From Chrysophaeum taylorii (lineage: Eukaryota; Sar; Pelagophyceae; Pelagomonadales; Pelagomonadaceae): a stretch of 64,000 nt of DNA. The stretch's first letter is position 1; every line of letters begins with the position of its first letter. The notes below the pieces were generated by a model. The model worked only from the letters and a program-made list of their open reading frames with translations, did no database searches and was not told the origin of the DNA. The stretch lies in NCBI GenBank assembly GCA_029834535.1, contig JAQMWT010000109.1:1-64000 (forward strand), in the 5' to 3' direction. The position numbers and the translations under genes are program-made. Positions 40,650-51,618 of the stretch are shown here, one piece after another.

Positions 40650-41424
40650 CGATTGCGTAGGATACGCCTCGTGTGTATGTTGAGACGAGAAGCGAAAGCT
40701 TCCAATTTAATAATCTCTCTCTCTCTCTGACTTGATTCCGAGTTGTCGTAATTAATGACGTACACGAATTTCCTATAGGGATTCTAGTGGGTCTGGTGGT
40801 CGCCTTTTTCTGAATTTCTGTGGACTTAATAGTCACTTATTACATCAAGTAGAGTAAACCCGAAATTAAGAACCAGCCGAGCGCGCGGAAATTCAGGGTG
40901 GGGGGGTAGGTGGTTTTACGTGCGCAAACGACGAGCCTTGGACCGCTCTACGCGCGGCTAAATCGCGAAGATTCAATTCGGCGGTTAGTAAAAGTTTTTA
41001 AAAGTTTCTAGCGCACGACGAAAATCCCCTCGTCAGACGTTAATTTAAGTATTGGTATAATTAAGAACTCGGCTTAATCGAGACTTCCGAGGCTTCTAGA
41101 AGCGAGAAAACCATCGAAGTGACGTTCGTATGAGGCCCCCATGCTACCGCCGCGCTTGTGGAAGCGCCAGAGGCGATCTGTGACCTTTTTTTTTTTGCCC
41201 CCACCCCCGGCAGACGACAGACTCTTGTGTTCGTTTTATCCAGAGGCGATCTGTGACCTTTTTTTTTTTGCCCCCACCCCCGGCAGACGACAGACTCTTG
41301 TGTTCGTTTTATCTCTTGAAACAATAGTATTGACACAATACTCAATGCCGATGGCCTCTGCACTGGACGTCACCGCCGCGCGCGCAAAGCTGCTGCCGGA
41401 AGTGCGGGACAATGACGGCGACGT
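40650..41424. repeat. Non-coding stretch with a 73-bp tandem duplication
   Basis: No gene seen. Two copies of a 73-bp unit starting CAGAGGCGATCTGTGACC and containing a T run and GCCCCCACCCCCGGC lie at 41168-41240 and 41241-41313, nearly identical. A CT microsatellite lies at about 40714-40729. Confidence 0.7.
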
Positions 41425-44400
41425 TTGTGGATGCGCGCAGCGCTTTACGGCGTCGCCAACGACCCAGACCGTATCGACCGTATAGCCCAGCTCGATCGCA
41501 CGACGAGACTCGCCTCTTCGGTCTTCGAAAATTCGCGCATCACTCAAGCAGAGAAAAAGTCGAAAAGGGACGCGCAGCAGGCCAGTCTATTCGACCTCGC
41601 GCCAAAGGCCGTCGCCAAAGTCAAGTCCGAGGGCAAAGACGTCACAAAGATCACGGTCCGCGAGATCACCTCCATCCTCGGCTGATACTTCGGCGTGGCG
41701 GCCCAAGGGCGACAAAGTGGCCCACGTCAAGGCCCTGCAGGACGCCATCGAGGCCAAACCTGACGCCCACAGCGCGGTCCAGTCGGCCACAACCGGCACG
41801 CTCTGCCGCCCGGGCGCTGAGCCCGACGACGTCGACACTGATAAGGACGACGAAAAAATAGGCCGGGTCTTAATTAAGGCGGCCAGGATTTGAAAAATGG
41901 ATTTGGAGAATATAAGGTCGGTCACCCATTTATTTGTGTGCACAGCGTGCGCTGCGATCCTGGTACGGTTCAAACGTGATGAATGACCAGGGTGTGGTGA
42001 ATGGCGATAAGCATTGCGAGGTGGCGGAGTGCGGGTTTGCGTTTCGGTTCCCAGGCGAGGTGTGGGAGGCTCTGGAGGAGAAGGTGCTCAAGGCGCCCTT
42101 GGCTGAGACGAAGCGCTGGGGATCCTCGCGCACCTGAATCGAGCGCTGATTAGTAATTAGGTGGATGCACGTCATGACACGTCACCAGATAAAAAGAGGC
42201 CGTGTTGGTGAGGTTCATGTTCTCTAGGCGCCTCACAACAGCTTCTCCTTCTTGAACTCTGGCTGCGCGGCAGGTTAATAAACGCGCGGTGCGCTGCCGG
42301 TTGAATCGAGTGAGTGCTTGGTCGCCGTCTTTGGTCACCCACACGGATTCGCAGGCTCCCGCGAACACACGAACTCTTACACCTGCTAGTTTACGATGGG
42401 TGTATCGACGGACAAGCACACACCAAACGCGACTCACAGATGAAGAGCTGGCATGGGACAGGGCTGCGGAGTAGGCGCGTAAAGCGGCCGAGCGTGTGGC
42501 CCGAGCGAGTGGCCGCGTCCGGCAATCAACTTCTTCAATCCGCGCCGCACCTGATCCGACACGGCCTTGTTTGGCAACACAGGGCAACTGCCCGCACTCT
42601 CGCAACGAACTGACGGCGAGGGGGCGACGGCGCCCAGGGAGGCGCCAGCGGCATTGATGGCCATGGACTTACCCAGAGACACGCCTTGTGCAATGCCAGA
42701 GCTGGCATGGGACAAGGCTGCGGAGGAGGTGCATAAAGCGGCCGAGCGTGTGGCCCGAGCGAGTGGCCGCGTCTGGCAAGCAGCTTCTTCAATCCTTGGA
42801 AGCGTGCCGCACTGAGCCGACAGGCGTGGAGGCCTTGTTTGGCAACGCCGGGCAGCTGCCCGCACTCTCGCAGCGAATTGACGGCGAGGCGGCGACGGCC
42901 CCCAGGGAGGCGCCAGTGGCATTGATGGCCACGGACTTACCCAGAAACACGCCTCGGGCAATGTCGCAGGTGCTCGACCTCACAACAGGTGCCCTACGCG
43001 GATTGGCTGCCTTCGAAACCGAGCGCTTCGAGGCGCTCTTTTCGCTACACTTGCCGCGCTCATTCAACGACGGCGACTCAAATGTCTTTCCGGGCGATGC
43101 CATGCGCGGCTGGAAAATCTTGCATCAAAGTAGCGGCGAAAGGCGCTTCGAGCGGCGTCAAGGCACCGTCTCCGGTCCTGTGCGAGACCCGTTGTGGTCC
43201 ACAACTTTGGCAACTTGAACGATGATTTGCCGCTGCATCTCGATTTCTGCTGTGACGGCGGCGGTGCTGGCGGCGACGAGCTATGATATCCCAAGGCTTT
43301 CCCGATTTGTGCTCAAGTCCGACGTCAATGACATGCTTTGCTGCATCGTGGACGGCCAGTGCGATGCTATGATAGCACCTATGATGGCACGTCACCATCA
43401 TCGGAAAATCGAAGAGGTGGGCGATGGCCTTTCGCGAGAACTACAGCCGCTTTTTGAAGACCTCGACGAGTTGGAACGCCCTTGACTCGGTTGACTCCCG
43501 CTTTCGCTGAGTGGTGGGAGGGAGGCAAACGTTCCAAGGCAAACGTTCCAAGACTCGAGCGTTTGGGATTTTCTCTCCTAACGTCTTCCAAAAGGCGACA
43601 AGTCTCCCGCGGGAGTATCACACAGGAGCATTTGCGTGTGGTCACCATCGCCTCCACAATCGCAGGCTCGGCACGCGACACGATGTTGAAAATCCGCGAT
43701 GAAAACATTATTCTCTAGGAACAGTTCCGCGAGCCGCTGCTTGAAGGTCTCGAGCGACGCCTTATGCAAACCGACAGAACCTTTGACTATCATTTGGAAT
43801 CCGGTCGCCACTGAGTCAGCGTCCAACGCACCCGCTTTCAGTCTCGACGTCTCCGGTGGGTCCCATGCACATGAACCTCAGCGCTCGCAGACGGCACATG
43901 TCCTCGTTTAGACCTTCATGTCATCAACGCATACCTTGTCGACACGACCCTCGAGGCACCGCCAACCCAGACTTACCAGAGGCACACCTACCCCGCCCCA
44001 GCCAGATCGTCGGTTTGCCAACACATACAAGGAAGAGATGCTGGTCAAAGCTGAAGCCGCTTGAAAAAGAGAAAGAATTTCACCACCGGCACGCATATGG
44101 CAACCGGGTCGCGAAAGTCACGGCGGCATACTCCCTCGTAGATCGCAGTGACCACTTCGAGGGATACCCCATAGTGGATATCAGCCGCCTGGAAACACCG
44201 GAGCTGTGTACGCAACCACCCGTGAGGTATTGCGCAAATTGCATTCTCGCGCTTGAAGTCGGTGCAGATAGCGGGTTTGCGAGATGGTGCTGAAGGCGAA
44301 AGACCACCTTTCCTCCGCCCATTAACTCCGGCTCGTCTTTGGAAAGTCGGTCGGAACTCGAGCAGGGAGGATAGCGACCACGGCGTGGCGCTGAAGGACA

Positions 44401-44429
44401 AGTGTAAAGTTCTCTCTTTCCCCCTCTTC
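41425..44429. other. Degenerate stretch with a 254-bp tandem duplication
   Basis: Units at 42445-42698 and 42699-42968 repeat GAGCTGGCATGGGACA, then GGCCGAGCGTGTGGCCCGAG, and a frame reading GQLPALSQRIDGEAATAPRE. Plus-strand coding-like pieces continue to about 43485 (DIPRLSRFVLKSDVNDMLCC) and 43482-43718. None matches a family I know, and frames change often. Likely decayed gene or mobile-element sequence. Confidence 0.4.
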
Positions 44430-44439
44430 TAATAAAAAA

Positions 44440-44744
44440 TCCTGAGCCTTGCGAGGGCATCCGCCCTCCCGGCGGAGGTTGGCACCTATTCGCCTCCCGG
44501 GCGGGGCCGGTTGGCAGCCGGAACGTTCGCAGTGGGGCGGGGTATGGCCGGGGGGCGAAGACGGATGGTTATCGACGAGTTGGTTGTCAGTCACATCGCG
44601 GTCTCCTCGTCGCACGGCGACAAGCTTGATGGTCACTCTCCGCCGACCGACCTTTCGGCGCTCCTCGTCTACAGGCCCGTGATTCCGGACTGGCTCCTGT
44701 CGGTCCGGCCTGGCTCCCATGCTCGGGAGAGGTCTGAAGTTAGT
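44440..44744 (+). mobile_element. SINE-like retroposon, copy A
   Basis: 305 bases flanked by 10-bp direct repeats TAATAAAAAA (44430-44439 and 44745-44754). The sequence matches 55943-56255 (copy B) and, for its 3' part, 59886-60096 (copy C). It ends in GTTAGTT-type repeats and no poly(A). It lacks the first 50 bases of copy B, so it is probably 5'-truncated. Confidence 0.75.
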
Positions 44745-45178
44745 TAATAAAAAAACTAGAGGTCGTGCTACAAATTCAGCGCCGAAGCGCTGGGGATCCG
44801 TATGGATGTGCCAGGATGACAGGGAGGCCGTGGCGGGGACATGGCGGGCGCGAAAGGGCCGGCGTCGTGGCCAACAGGGACAACTTCGTCGCGTCCTTTT
44901 ACAACCTGAGCAAGAGCGAGACTCGATGCTCGCCGCAGCGCGGCCAATCGAGGAGACGAGGCGGGTGTGCACATATGGGCCGTCGTTCGGGTCCTTGGCC
45001 GCAAGCCGCACGAGGATCGGACGAACGAAGACGAGCAAGCGCGCAACGCAAAAGAGAAGGGTCAACGCGTACGTCCAGTCGCGGGGAGGGGGGGGAGCGT
45101 CCGGTCCGTGATAACAATGCGATGTCGACCAGCCTTATCGACAAGAAAAAAGTCGTTCTTTGCTTCTCTGCTTCCTCA

Positions 45179-47041
45179 CTAGGCAGCGATGATGTGGGAC
45201 CATTTGAGCTGGAGGCCGTGGAGGACGAAGGCCTTGGATTTGTTGTAGAGCCAGGCTCTGCGATCGGGTTTGTCGATGCCAGGCTTGGAGGGGCGGAGGT
45301 CTTCGGGAACCAGGGCTGACAAGACGAGGCAGGCGAAGTTGAAGGGCTTCTGGACGAGGGCAAAGAGGACGGCGAGAACGGTGGGGAATGGCCAGCCGAG
45401 GACAGGAACACCAGTGCCGTTCGAGGCCGAAAGGCCCTGCTTGAGAGGGAAGCGCGCAAGGACGTCGTCGACGACCGACGGGTCCTTGCCGGGGCCGCGG
45501 GTTCGGTACCAATATGCCCAGTTTGGGTAGATCCAGTACTTGATGAAGGTGCGGGGCTGCAAGAATATCGAGGGGCGCTTGGGCTCGCAGCCAACCAAGC
45601 CGGCGACGGACTCCATGAAGCTGAAGTAATCGACGAGCGACTTGAGGTCGGGCGTGATGCAGTAGAAGCGGTCCAGGTCCAATCCCTCGCGGACGGCGAT
45701 CTCGGCGTAGTCGGCTGGCAGCTCGAGTTCTCCGGCGAGGAGGAGCGCGTGGTAGCGGGCGAGCAATTCGGCGCATTGCGGGATGCCGCCCTGGTGAGGC
45801 CGGGCCCAGCCGAGGAAAGCTAAGCTGGCACCATACCCTGGCGGAAAGCAGTTCTTGAACCAGGCGCGCGGGTTCACGCCAACACTTTCAGCCTCTTTTT
45901 TGAGCCAGTCGAAACGCGTCTGGTAGCCCGTGCACCAGATAATGACGTCGCAGGGGACTTCAAGGCTGATGGGCTCATCAGCGTGGTCTTTCTGGTTGTA
46001 CGCGACCACCTCTGGGAACACCAAGCGGTCGGTCTGGAAGTCGCAGGTCTTTGACACGACGTAGTCAATCTTTCCGTGAGCCATGGCCTTATGGATACGG
46101 CCGTTTTTCGTAATCCACAACGCCTGATCGGCCATCCAGAAGGCCGACCGGCAGCTCTCGATGGCCCAAAACGCCAGATTCCGAAAGGATCCGTTCGCCT
46201 TGTCCATCATCTTGACCCGCCAGAAAACCTGGCGGATGAGACCCCAGAGCCAAGTCGGCGCTTCGTTAGCGACGCGGGAAATCGTGTGGTACTCGAGAAA
46301 GTCCGCGATCATGCACGTGCCAGCTTGGCTCGGCGTTGTGATGACTTCGAACTCGTCGTGAGAGCTATCCTCTGCCATCATCGTGGGGAACCTCGGCGCG
46401 ATCATGTGCGCCCGACGCGTCCAGACCGTGGTGGACGCGGCGCCGGCTTCCGCGACGTCGCACGCAATGTCCACGGCCGACTCGCCGGCACCCACGACGA
46501 CGACCCGCTTCCCAGCGCAAAAGCTCGCCTCAGTGTACTCGGACGAATGCATCTGCCTCCTCCCAAAGCCATTTTCGGGAATTGTCTTGGGAATCGAATT
46601 GGACCCCGTCGCGATGACAAGCGCATCGAAGAGTTCGGTCGTCCGTTGGCCCGCAGCGTTCTGGGCCGTGACCGTCCAGAGGCCGTCGGCGCCCCTTTCC
46701 GCCGAAGTCACCTTGGTTTCGAACGCGATCGCCGACCGGAGCCCGTTCTTTTCCGCGTAGCGGTCGAGGTACTCGGCGTACTCCGACTTGGACCAGTACG
46801 CCACGCCTTGCTCGGGCCGCGGCGGAAAGTCCGAGTAGCACATGAAGTAGTTGGAGATGGTCAGGTACAAGTTCTCGTAGGCTGACTCGGGGTCGTGCGA
46901 GAAGACGCCCCCGATACGCGGCGACGCCTCGTAACACGTCACCGCGTGGCCTTGACTCCGCAGCTCCTTGATACTCACGAGACCACATGGCCCGGCGCCC
47001 ACCACACATACTCGCTTTTTTTTCTGCGCCATTACAACCAT
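45179..47041 (-). CDS. Flavin-containing monooxygenase (FMO)-like protein
   Basis: 620 residues from ATG at 47041 (a second ATG lies at 47032). The FAD site is VVGAGPCGLVSIKEL (residues about 13-27), followed by a YEASPRIGGVF helix. The FMO signature FxGxxxHSxxY is represented by FGRRQMHSSEY. The NADPH site is VVVVGAGESAVDIA, and CTGY near residue 365 is the C-terminal FMO motif. FMOs use NADPH and O2 to oxygenate soft N or S centres. The C-terminal 90 residues contain a hydrophobic span (FPTVLAVLFALVQKPFNFAC) that may anchor it in the ER. No intron. The gene is divergent from the 360-residue membrane protein. Confidence 0.88.
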   Translation of the reverse strand: MVVMAQKKKRVCVVGAGPCGLVSIKELRSQGHAVTCYEASPRIGGVFSHDPESAYENLYLTISNYFMCYSDFPPRPEQGVAYWSKSEYAEYLDRYAEKNGLRSAIAFETKVTSAERGADGLWTVTAQNAAGQRTTELFDALVIATGSNSIPKTIPENGFGRRQMHSSEYTEASFCAGKRVVVVGAGESAVDIACDVAEAGAASTTVWTRRAHMIAPRFPTMMAEDSSHDEFEVITTPSQAGTCMIADFLEYHTISRVANEAPTWLWGLIRQVFWRVKMMDKANGSFRNLAFWAIESCRSAFWMADQALWITKNGRIHKAMAHGKIDYVVSKTCDFQTDRLVFPEVVAYNQKDHADEPISLEVPCDVIIWCTGYQTRFDWLKKEAESVGVNPRAWFKNCFPPGYGASLAFLGWARPHQGGIPQCAELLARYHALLLAGELELPADYAEIAVREGLDLDRFYCITPDLKSLVDYFSFMESVAGLVGCEPKRPSIFLQPRTFIKYWIYPNWAYWYRTRGPGKDPSVVDDVLARFPLKQGLSASNGTGVPVLGWPFPTVLAVLFALVQKPFNFACLVLSALVPEDLRPSKPGIDKPDRRAWLYNKSKAFVLHGLQLKWSHIIAA

Positions 47042-47569
47042 ATCTAGTGGTGGACGGGATGGCGGCGGATTTCTTTCTGCTAAACAATAAGTATTGCTCA
47101 CTATTTTGAAGAAGCCAAAGAAAAACAACAACTACTGCCTCAGGTTTGAAGGCGAAGATACCAAATTACTATCCCAACTTCTTTGATGCGACCCTCGAAA
47201 ACCATTTCCCTTTTTCTCTGGGATGTTATCACGACAATTAAATTACGATATTCGTACAATTGGAGGCGCGAGAGAGAGGGGCGGTTCAAGCATGACGTCT
47301 GTAGTCCTGAATTCTGAAGTTTTCCACCCGACTGCAGGGTTCAAGTATGACGTATACAGGAAGAATTAAATTGTAAAACAAAATCAAATAAAAAACTACT
47401 ACTGGCTCTGGTTTGATTGCGAAGATACCATGTACTAGATGTGTCGTATCCCGACTACTATTCCATTCATTGATGCGACACTCCAAAGGCCTTCTTTTCG
47501 TGTTTTCTCTGGTCAGCAATCAGGACAAATAAATTACGATTGATTCTGCCTGCCGACCGGCATCCACTC
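47042..47569. promoter_or_regulatory. Divergent promoter with an imperfect tandem duplication
   Basis: The blocks at about 47110-47246 and 47391-47540 share, in the same order, a CAGGTTTGA/CTGGTTTGA run, GCGAAGATACCA, TTGATGCGAC, TTTTCTCTGG and AAATTACGAT. GGTTCAAGTATGACGT-like runs at 47283 and 47338 repeat as well. It is non-coding. The duplicated blocks may give the two genes similar control, which is inferred. Confidence 0.6.
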
Positions 47570-48732
47570 ATGTCTAAGCTCTCCGCTGACACGATGAAAG
47601 TGCGTCGTGCGTTCGCGGGCAAGCTCCAATGAAAGCGCAGGTCCCATTAGTTCTGGCGCCAGTGCTGTTCTCAGCCCTCTACGTACTGGGCACACACGAC
47701 TGGGGGCTCGACTACACAGAGAAGGTGTCGGATAGCCGGTCGCCCATGCTTGTGCTCCCCTATCTCGGCTTCGCATTCATCCCCTTGATTGCGATGGCTG
47801 TCAATTACCTCTGGAAGTCGTCCCACGCCACCAAGCCGGTCGCAGTTGGCTTGGCCTGGTGGTTTTTTGTCCATTGCATGTTCTCGACGATATACGGCAA
47901 CATCAACAATGAAGCCTGGAGCAACTCGTGGTACGAAGCGGCACCGTGTTGAGCGACCCGTGTGCGTAGGATGGTCGACATCGTGCTCCCGCCGGATGAA
48001 ATGATCAAGTTTCAGAACATACCGCGGTGGTTCAAGCCTTCGACCAACGCGACCATGTGGCAGGACGACGACATCTTCGACGGCCCGCACCTGACGCAGC
48101 GGACGACGTGCCCTGAAGCTGGCGTCGTGCGCTTCATGATCCACGAGATCCTGCCCAGCGCACGCCTCACCAAGTTGCTCGACAAGAGCGTCACGACATA
48201 CTTTATGGGTGCCTGGGTCGCCGTCGAGGGCGCCAACGACCATCGTCCGCCTAAAGTCTTCACGGACTTTGCCGGCGGCAACGACAAGAAGCTCAATAAG
48301 TTCATCATCCCCAAGATGCTCGTCGACACGCGCAACAATTTCATGCCCGTCGACTATTCCAAGATGGACATCGAGACGAACTCCCATGTCCTCACCCTCG
48401 ACCAGCCCTTCTACACCAAGCCCTCGGGCACAGTCAAGCTCAACGCCAAGGCAACGACCTACCTCGGCCCCGACACTGACTTCGTAATGGCTCAGTACTC
48501 TTGCATGAACGAGGCCCTCTGGTTCCGCAAACTCACTGGCAAGTCGGTCTGCTTTCACAAGTTCATGCAGGCCCAGCATGCCTTCCGCCTCGAAGGCACC
48601 TTCTCCATTCCCGGCTTGTTCGACAAGCCATTTAAGCTCCCCTCCGGGAACCCCGACGACTGCACCAAGCCCTACGTCCGCGCCGTCTTCGCGAAAGGGC
48701 TCCACTGGCGCCGCAACAACCACCTCTGTTAA
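47570..48732 (+). CDS. Unrecognised membrane protein, 360 residues, two short introns
   Basis: Exons 47570-47599, 47641-47930 and 47970-48732 are joined over GT-AG introns of 41 and 39 nt. The start MSKLSADTMK joins VPLVLAPVLFSALYVLG. An alternative start at 47629 needs no first intron. Three hydrophobic segments fill the first 95 residues (VLFSALYVLG, LPYLGFAFIPLIAMAV, VGLAWWFFVHCMF). The remaining 260 residues are soluble and conserved-looking (GGNDKKLNKFIIPKMLVDTR, TYLGPDTDFVMAQYSCMNEA, and a Cys-containing C-terminus), perhaps beta-rich. I do not recognise the family. Confidence 0.6.
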
Positions 48733-49040
48733 ATAACAGAGCGTCGTTACTTTTCACAGCAGCTCGCCGTCGTTGTCGATTCTTCGTCCATCGTCCATAC
48801 TTCGTCGCGCCCTTTCCCTGCCCCCTCCTCTCTCCAAGAGGGAAGAGAAAGAGTCACCTGATGAGCTGAGACAAAAACGAGGAGAATCCTTTGTTTGACG
48901 TATTTGTTGTGGCCACGCGGGTGGAGGAGTGACGTGGTGATTTGTAAGGAAAACGAGGAGAATCCTTTGTGGGACGTTGGTGGACATAGTCCACTGAAAG
49001 CTGTCTGTTATAATGAGAAGCATGCTGTTCTGGCGGCGGC
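48733..49040. other. Non-coding stretch with direct repeats
   Basis: AACGAGGAGAATCCTTTGT occurs at 48873 and 48952. The right end carries the second copy of the short dispersed repeat seen at 40020-40165. No gene seen. Confidence 0.5.
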
Positions 49041-50239
49041 TCATGAGGGCTGTCGGTGGGCGACTCCATTTGATGGAAAAGCTTCTTGGTTGGTTGTTAA
49101 CACCCCTCGAATTTCGGGTTCCCGGCAGCTTGCTACCGCTGGGCCATGCGTATTGGGCTTTCCTTCGTTCTTCTCGTAACAGGCAGTGAGCTTTAGATCA
49201 TTGCTGTTTTCCGGGTGGCGGGCTCTCTCCTCCTTGTCGCGAGCGCAGGTCGCGTCCTCGGGAGAGAAGAGAAAGTCGCAGAGCGAGTCGGGCAGGGCGC
49301 CGCTTTGGTCGTTTATGTGGGGTGTGTGCTCGTCAGGGACGTACTTGGGGTCGACGTACAATTCATAGCAATCTTTGATTTGCCTTGCCTTTTGACCGTA
49401 GTAGGCCTGGTACTCGGACTTGGCCTCGGCGGGCGCGTCGGGAAAAGTAATGATCTTGCCCAAGCCGGCTTTCATGACGGGTATGGTTCGGGCGCTGGCC
49501 CCGTGGTAATCCGGTTGCCCGATCGAGATGGTGGTCCCCTCGTCCGCCCGCTTGAAGAGGCTGCGCCAGAACTAGGGCTCCTCGGCCGGCGTCCTGTAGA
49601 GACCAGTCCCTGCGCCAGTTCCGTAGTAGCCCTCGCGGGCCAGGGCCAGGGCCTTCGGCAGGACAACGTCGAGGGAACTGTCGGCCAGATTCTCCTCGTC
49701 GAGATGCAATGATTCGACGGTGTAATGGCGGTCCTGCGTGCTCGAAACCCCCACGAGATCTCGGCTCAACATCCCGTCGACACCGACTATCATGAAAGAC
49801 AGGTATTGCGTGATCTCGCCAACAGCCTCAAAGAGAGTAGTGGTGGTGTCTTTGCACAGATGCATCGTCGATGTCGTAGCCTCTTGCCGTCAGTCACGCA
49901 ATGGCTGAACATTTCGTTGAGCATTTCACGGTTAAAGCAATCTCGCGAATTCAAGATGTTCGCGGTGTGCAGCGCTGTCACGACGCATTCGAACGTCGTG
50001 TGGCCAACAACCAAGTCTACCCTCAAGGCACCAATCACGCCCATAATAGGCAGCAGCGCCAACCCATCGAAGCAGTACCGCGACTTGCTCGTCGCCGAGC
50101 AGTTGTCCATAAACAGACGCACCACTCGCACGAAGGGATGCGGCAACATGCTGAAATTTTCCAACTGGAGGCGCTCACGCTCCGAATCCGCATCGAGCGG
50201 GCCTGGCAGAACCGCCGTGCTGAAAACGCGCCTGGCCAC
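49041..50239 (-). pseudogene. Decayed gene, probably DNA-transposon-derived
   Basis: Minus-strand frames in order: one with FMDNCSATSKSRYCFDGLAL and VDLVVGHTTFECVVTALH (49790-50239), one with FEAVGEITQYLSFMIVGVDG (49572-49865), and one with YQAYYGQKARQIKDCYELYV (49041-49475). The DNC...K...R and VGHTxFxCD-like patterns recall the DUF7869 domain common in transposon-like genes of oomycetes and algae. That comparison is from memory and weak. At least three frame changes separate the pieces, some of which could be short introns. Confidence 0.4.
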
Positions 50240-51347
50240 GTCAGCTGACTAAGTGATCTTTGTTCCGGCTTGTAATTCGTCGGACGATGGGACCTTTGAC
50301 GGCTCGTAACTCAGCGCCATCGTCTCGGATCGAGGTCGCACTTGGACGGATAGAAAGCCAACGTTGAGATCTCAACGACTGTCTCTTTAACCCCGACCTG
50401 CCCCGGTAGGCAAAATGTCGGTATTCTAAACGCCTCAGCCACGTGTGTCGTGTGGGCGGCGGTTTTTGCGGGGCTGTCCGAATTAAGGCCGCGGCGCCTT
50501 TTGCTGGCCGCCCGGTCCAGACTTTTTTTCGTCGGGGGGGGGGGGATCGGAATCTTGCCGGTGCTGGCCGCTTATTCGCGTGCGCATACTGTGGCGGCGC
50601 CCTCGATGCAGGTCCTTCAACCAACGATGCTACTAACACCTCCAAGGACCTCAACGTCAAGCTGAATGGCACACTCCAAGTCATTTCTTTTCGCGTGAAG
50701 CCCGGTCGCACCTTCTGGGCTAATCACCCTATGATGTTCTCCAGCTCGAGCCTGAGGCCTTCGAGGCGCTCGGGAACAGGAAGAAGCACCTGGCACGCCG
50801 CGGCATCTCCCGCGTCAACGGCTCGGAGACGCACCCTGACCGCCAACCCTTCGCCCCCGACGACAAGAACATGCCCGTATATTGGTTCACCCACCATACC
50901 CCGGTGGATCCCGAAGCCACTATCAAGTCCCGCCACGACCCGAAACACCCCGAGGATTTCACATCGAAAAAGTTTCGTCTCCGAATATCCGTGCGGGTCC
51001 CTACAGGCCACACGCGGCCAGGGTCTGAACAAGGCGCTCCGCCGATTCGACATTCCGACGAAGACCTGGTACTAGGTCCTCGCACCAGACAACGACAAAC
51101 TGCGGCAGGATATCAAATCCCCTCAATTCTCCCCTCTGCGGCCCTCGTCAGAACGCCCTGCGATTTTTATTCCAGGGGCCAAGGCGCTGGGATTAGCCCT
51201 ACCCCTCTGGCCATACTTGAAGCTGCCCCCTGACCAGCGATGTAAAACAGAGGCAAAGAGGCTCCAAGCGCGAAATCTATCCGTACCGAACGGATATGTG
51301 GATAGAACACGAGCTCCACAAAATGTACTAATTACGAAGAAAACAAT
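50240..51347 (+). other. Unassigned coding-like stretch
   Basis: A plus-strand frame from about 50730 to 51236 reads YDVLQLEPEAFEALGNRKKH, YWFTHHTPVDPEATIKSRHD and PKHPEDFTSKKFRLRISVRV. The upstream frame (50443 onward) has a CAYC pair after a Gly-rich run. It could be the remains of a gene, perhaps mobile-element derived. No family recognised and no clear start. Confidence 0.3.
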
Positions 51348-51535
51348 GTGTGTGGAAAGACAGTTATGACGGCATAATTCGCAATCCTGTCGGAAAATCA
51401 GAATCCGTAATTCTACAAACAATAATACCTGCATTCTCCTTTATTGTTAATTTAGCGGTGTGTTTGGAAAAGGACAATTATGACGGCATCATTCAAAAAC
51501 CCATGAGAAAGCTGAATCCATAAAATTCTAAAGAC
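51348..51535. promoter_or_regulatory. Tandemly duplicated block upstream of the ABCG gene
   Basis: Two blocks about 115 bases apart share GTGTGTNTGGAAA, TATGACGGCAT and a GAATCC...AATTCTA ending. They lie 80-270 bases before the ABCG start codon, in an AT-rich promoter position. Function is inferred from location only. Confidence 0.5.
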
Positions 51536-51618
51536 TTTTTGTATGTGACTAGGAAAATTAGGAATCTTACGTCAAGCCTTGCCTCTGCAAGTTTTTTTTT
51601 TCTGTAGAGCGTCCAGCC

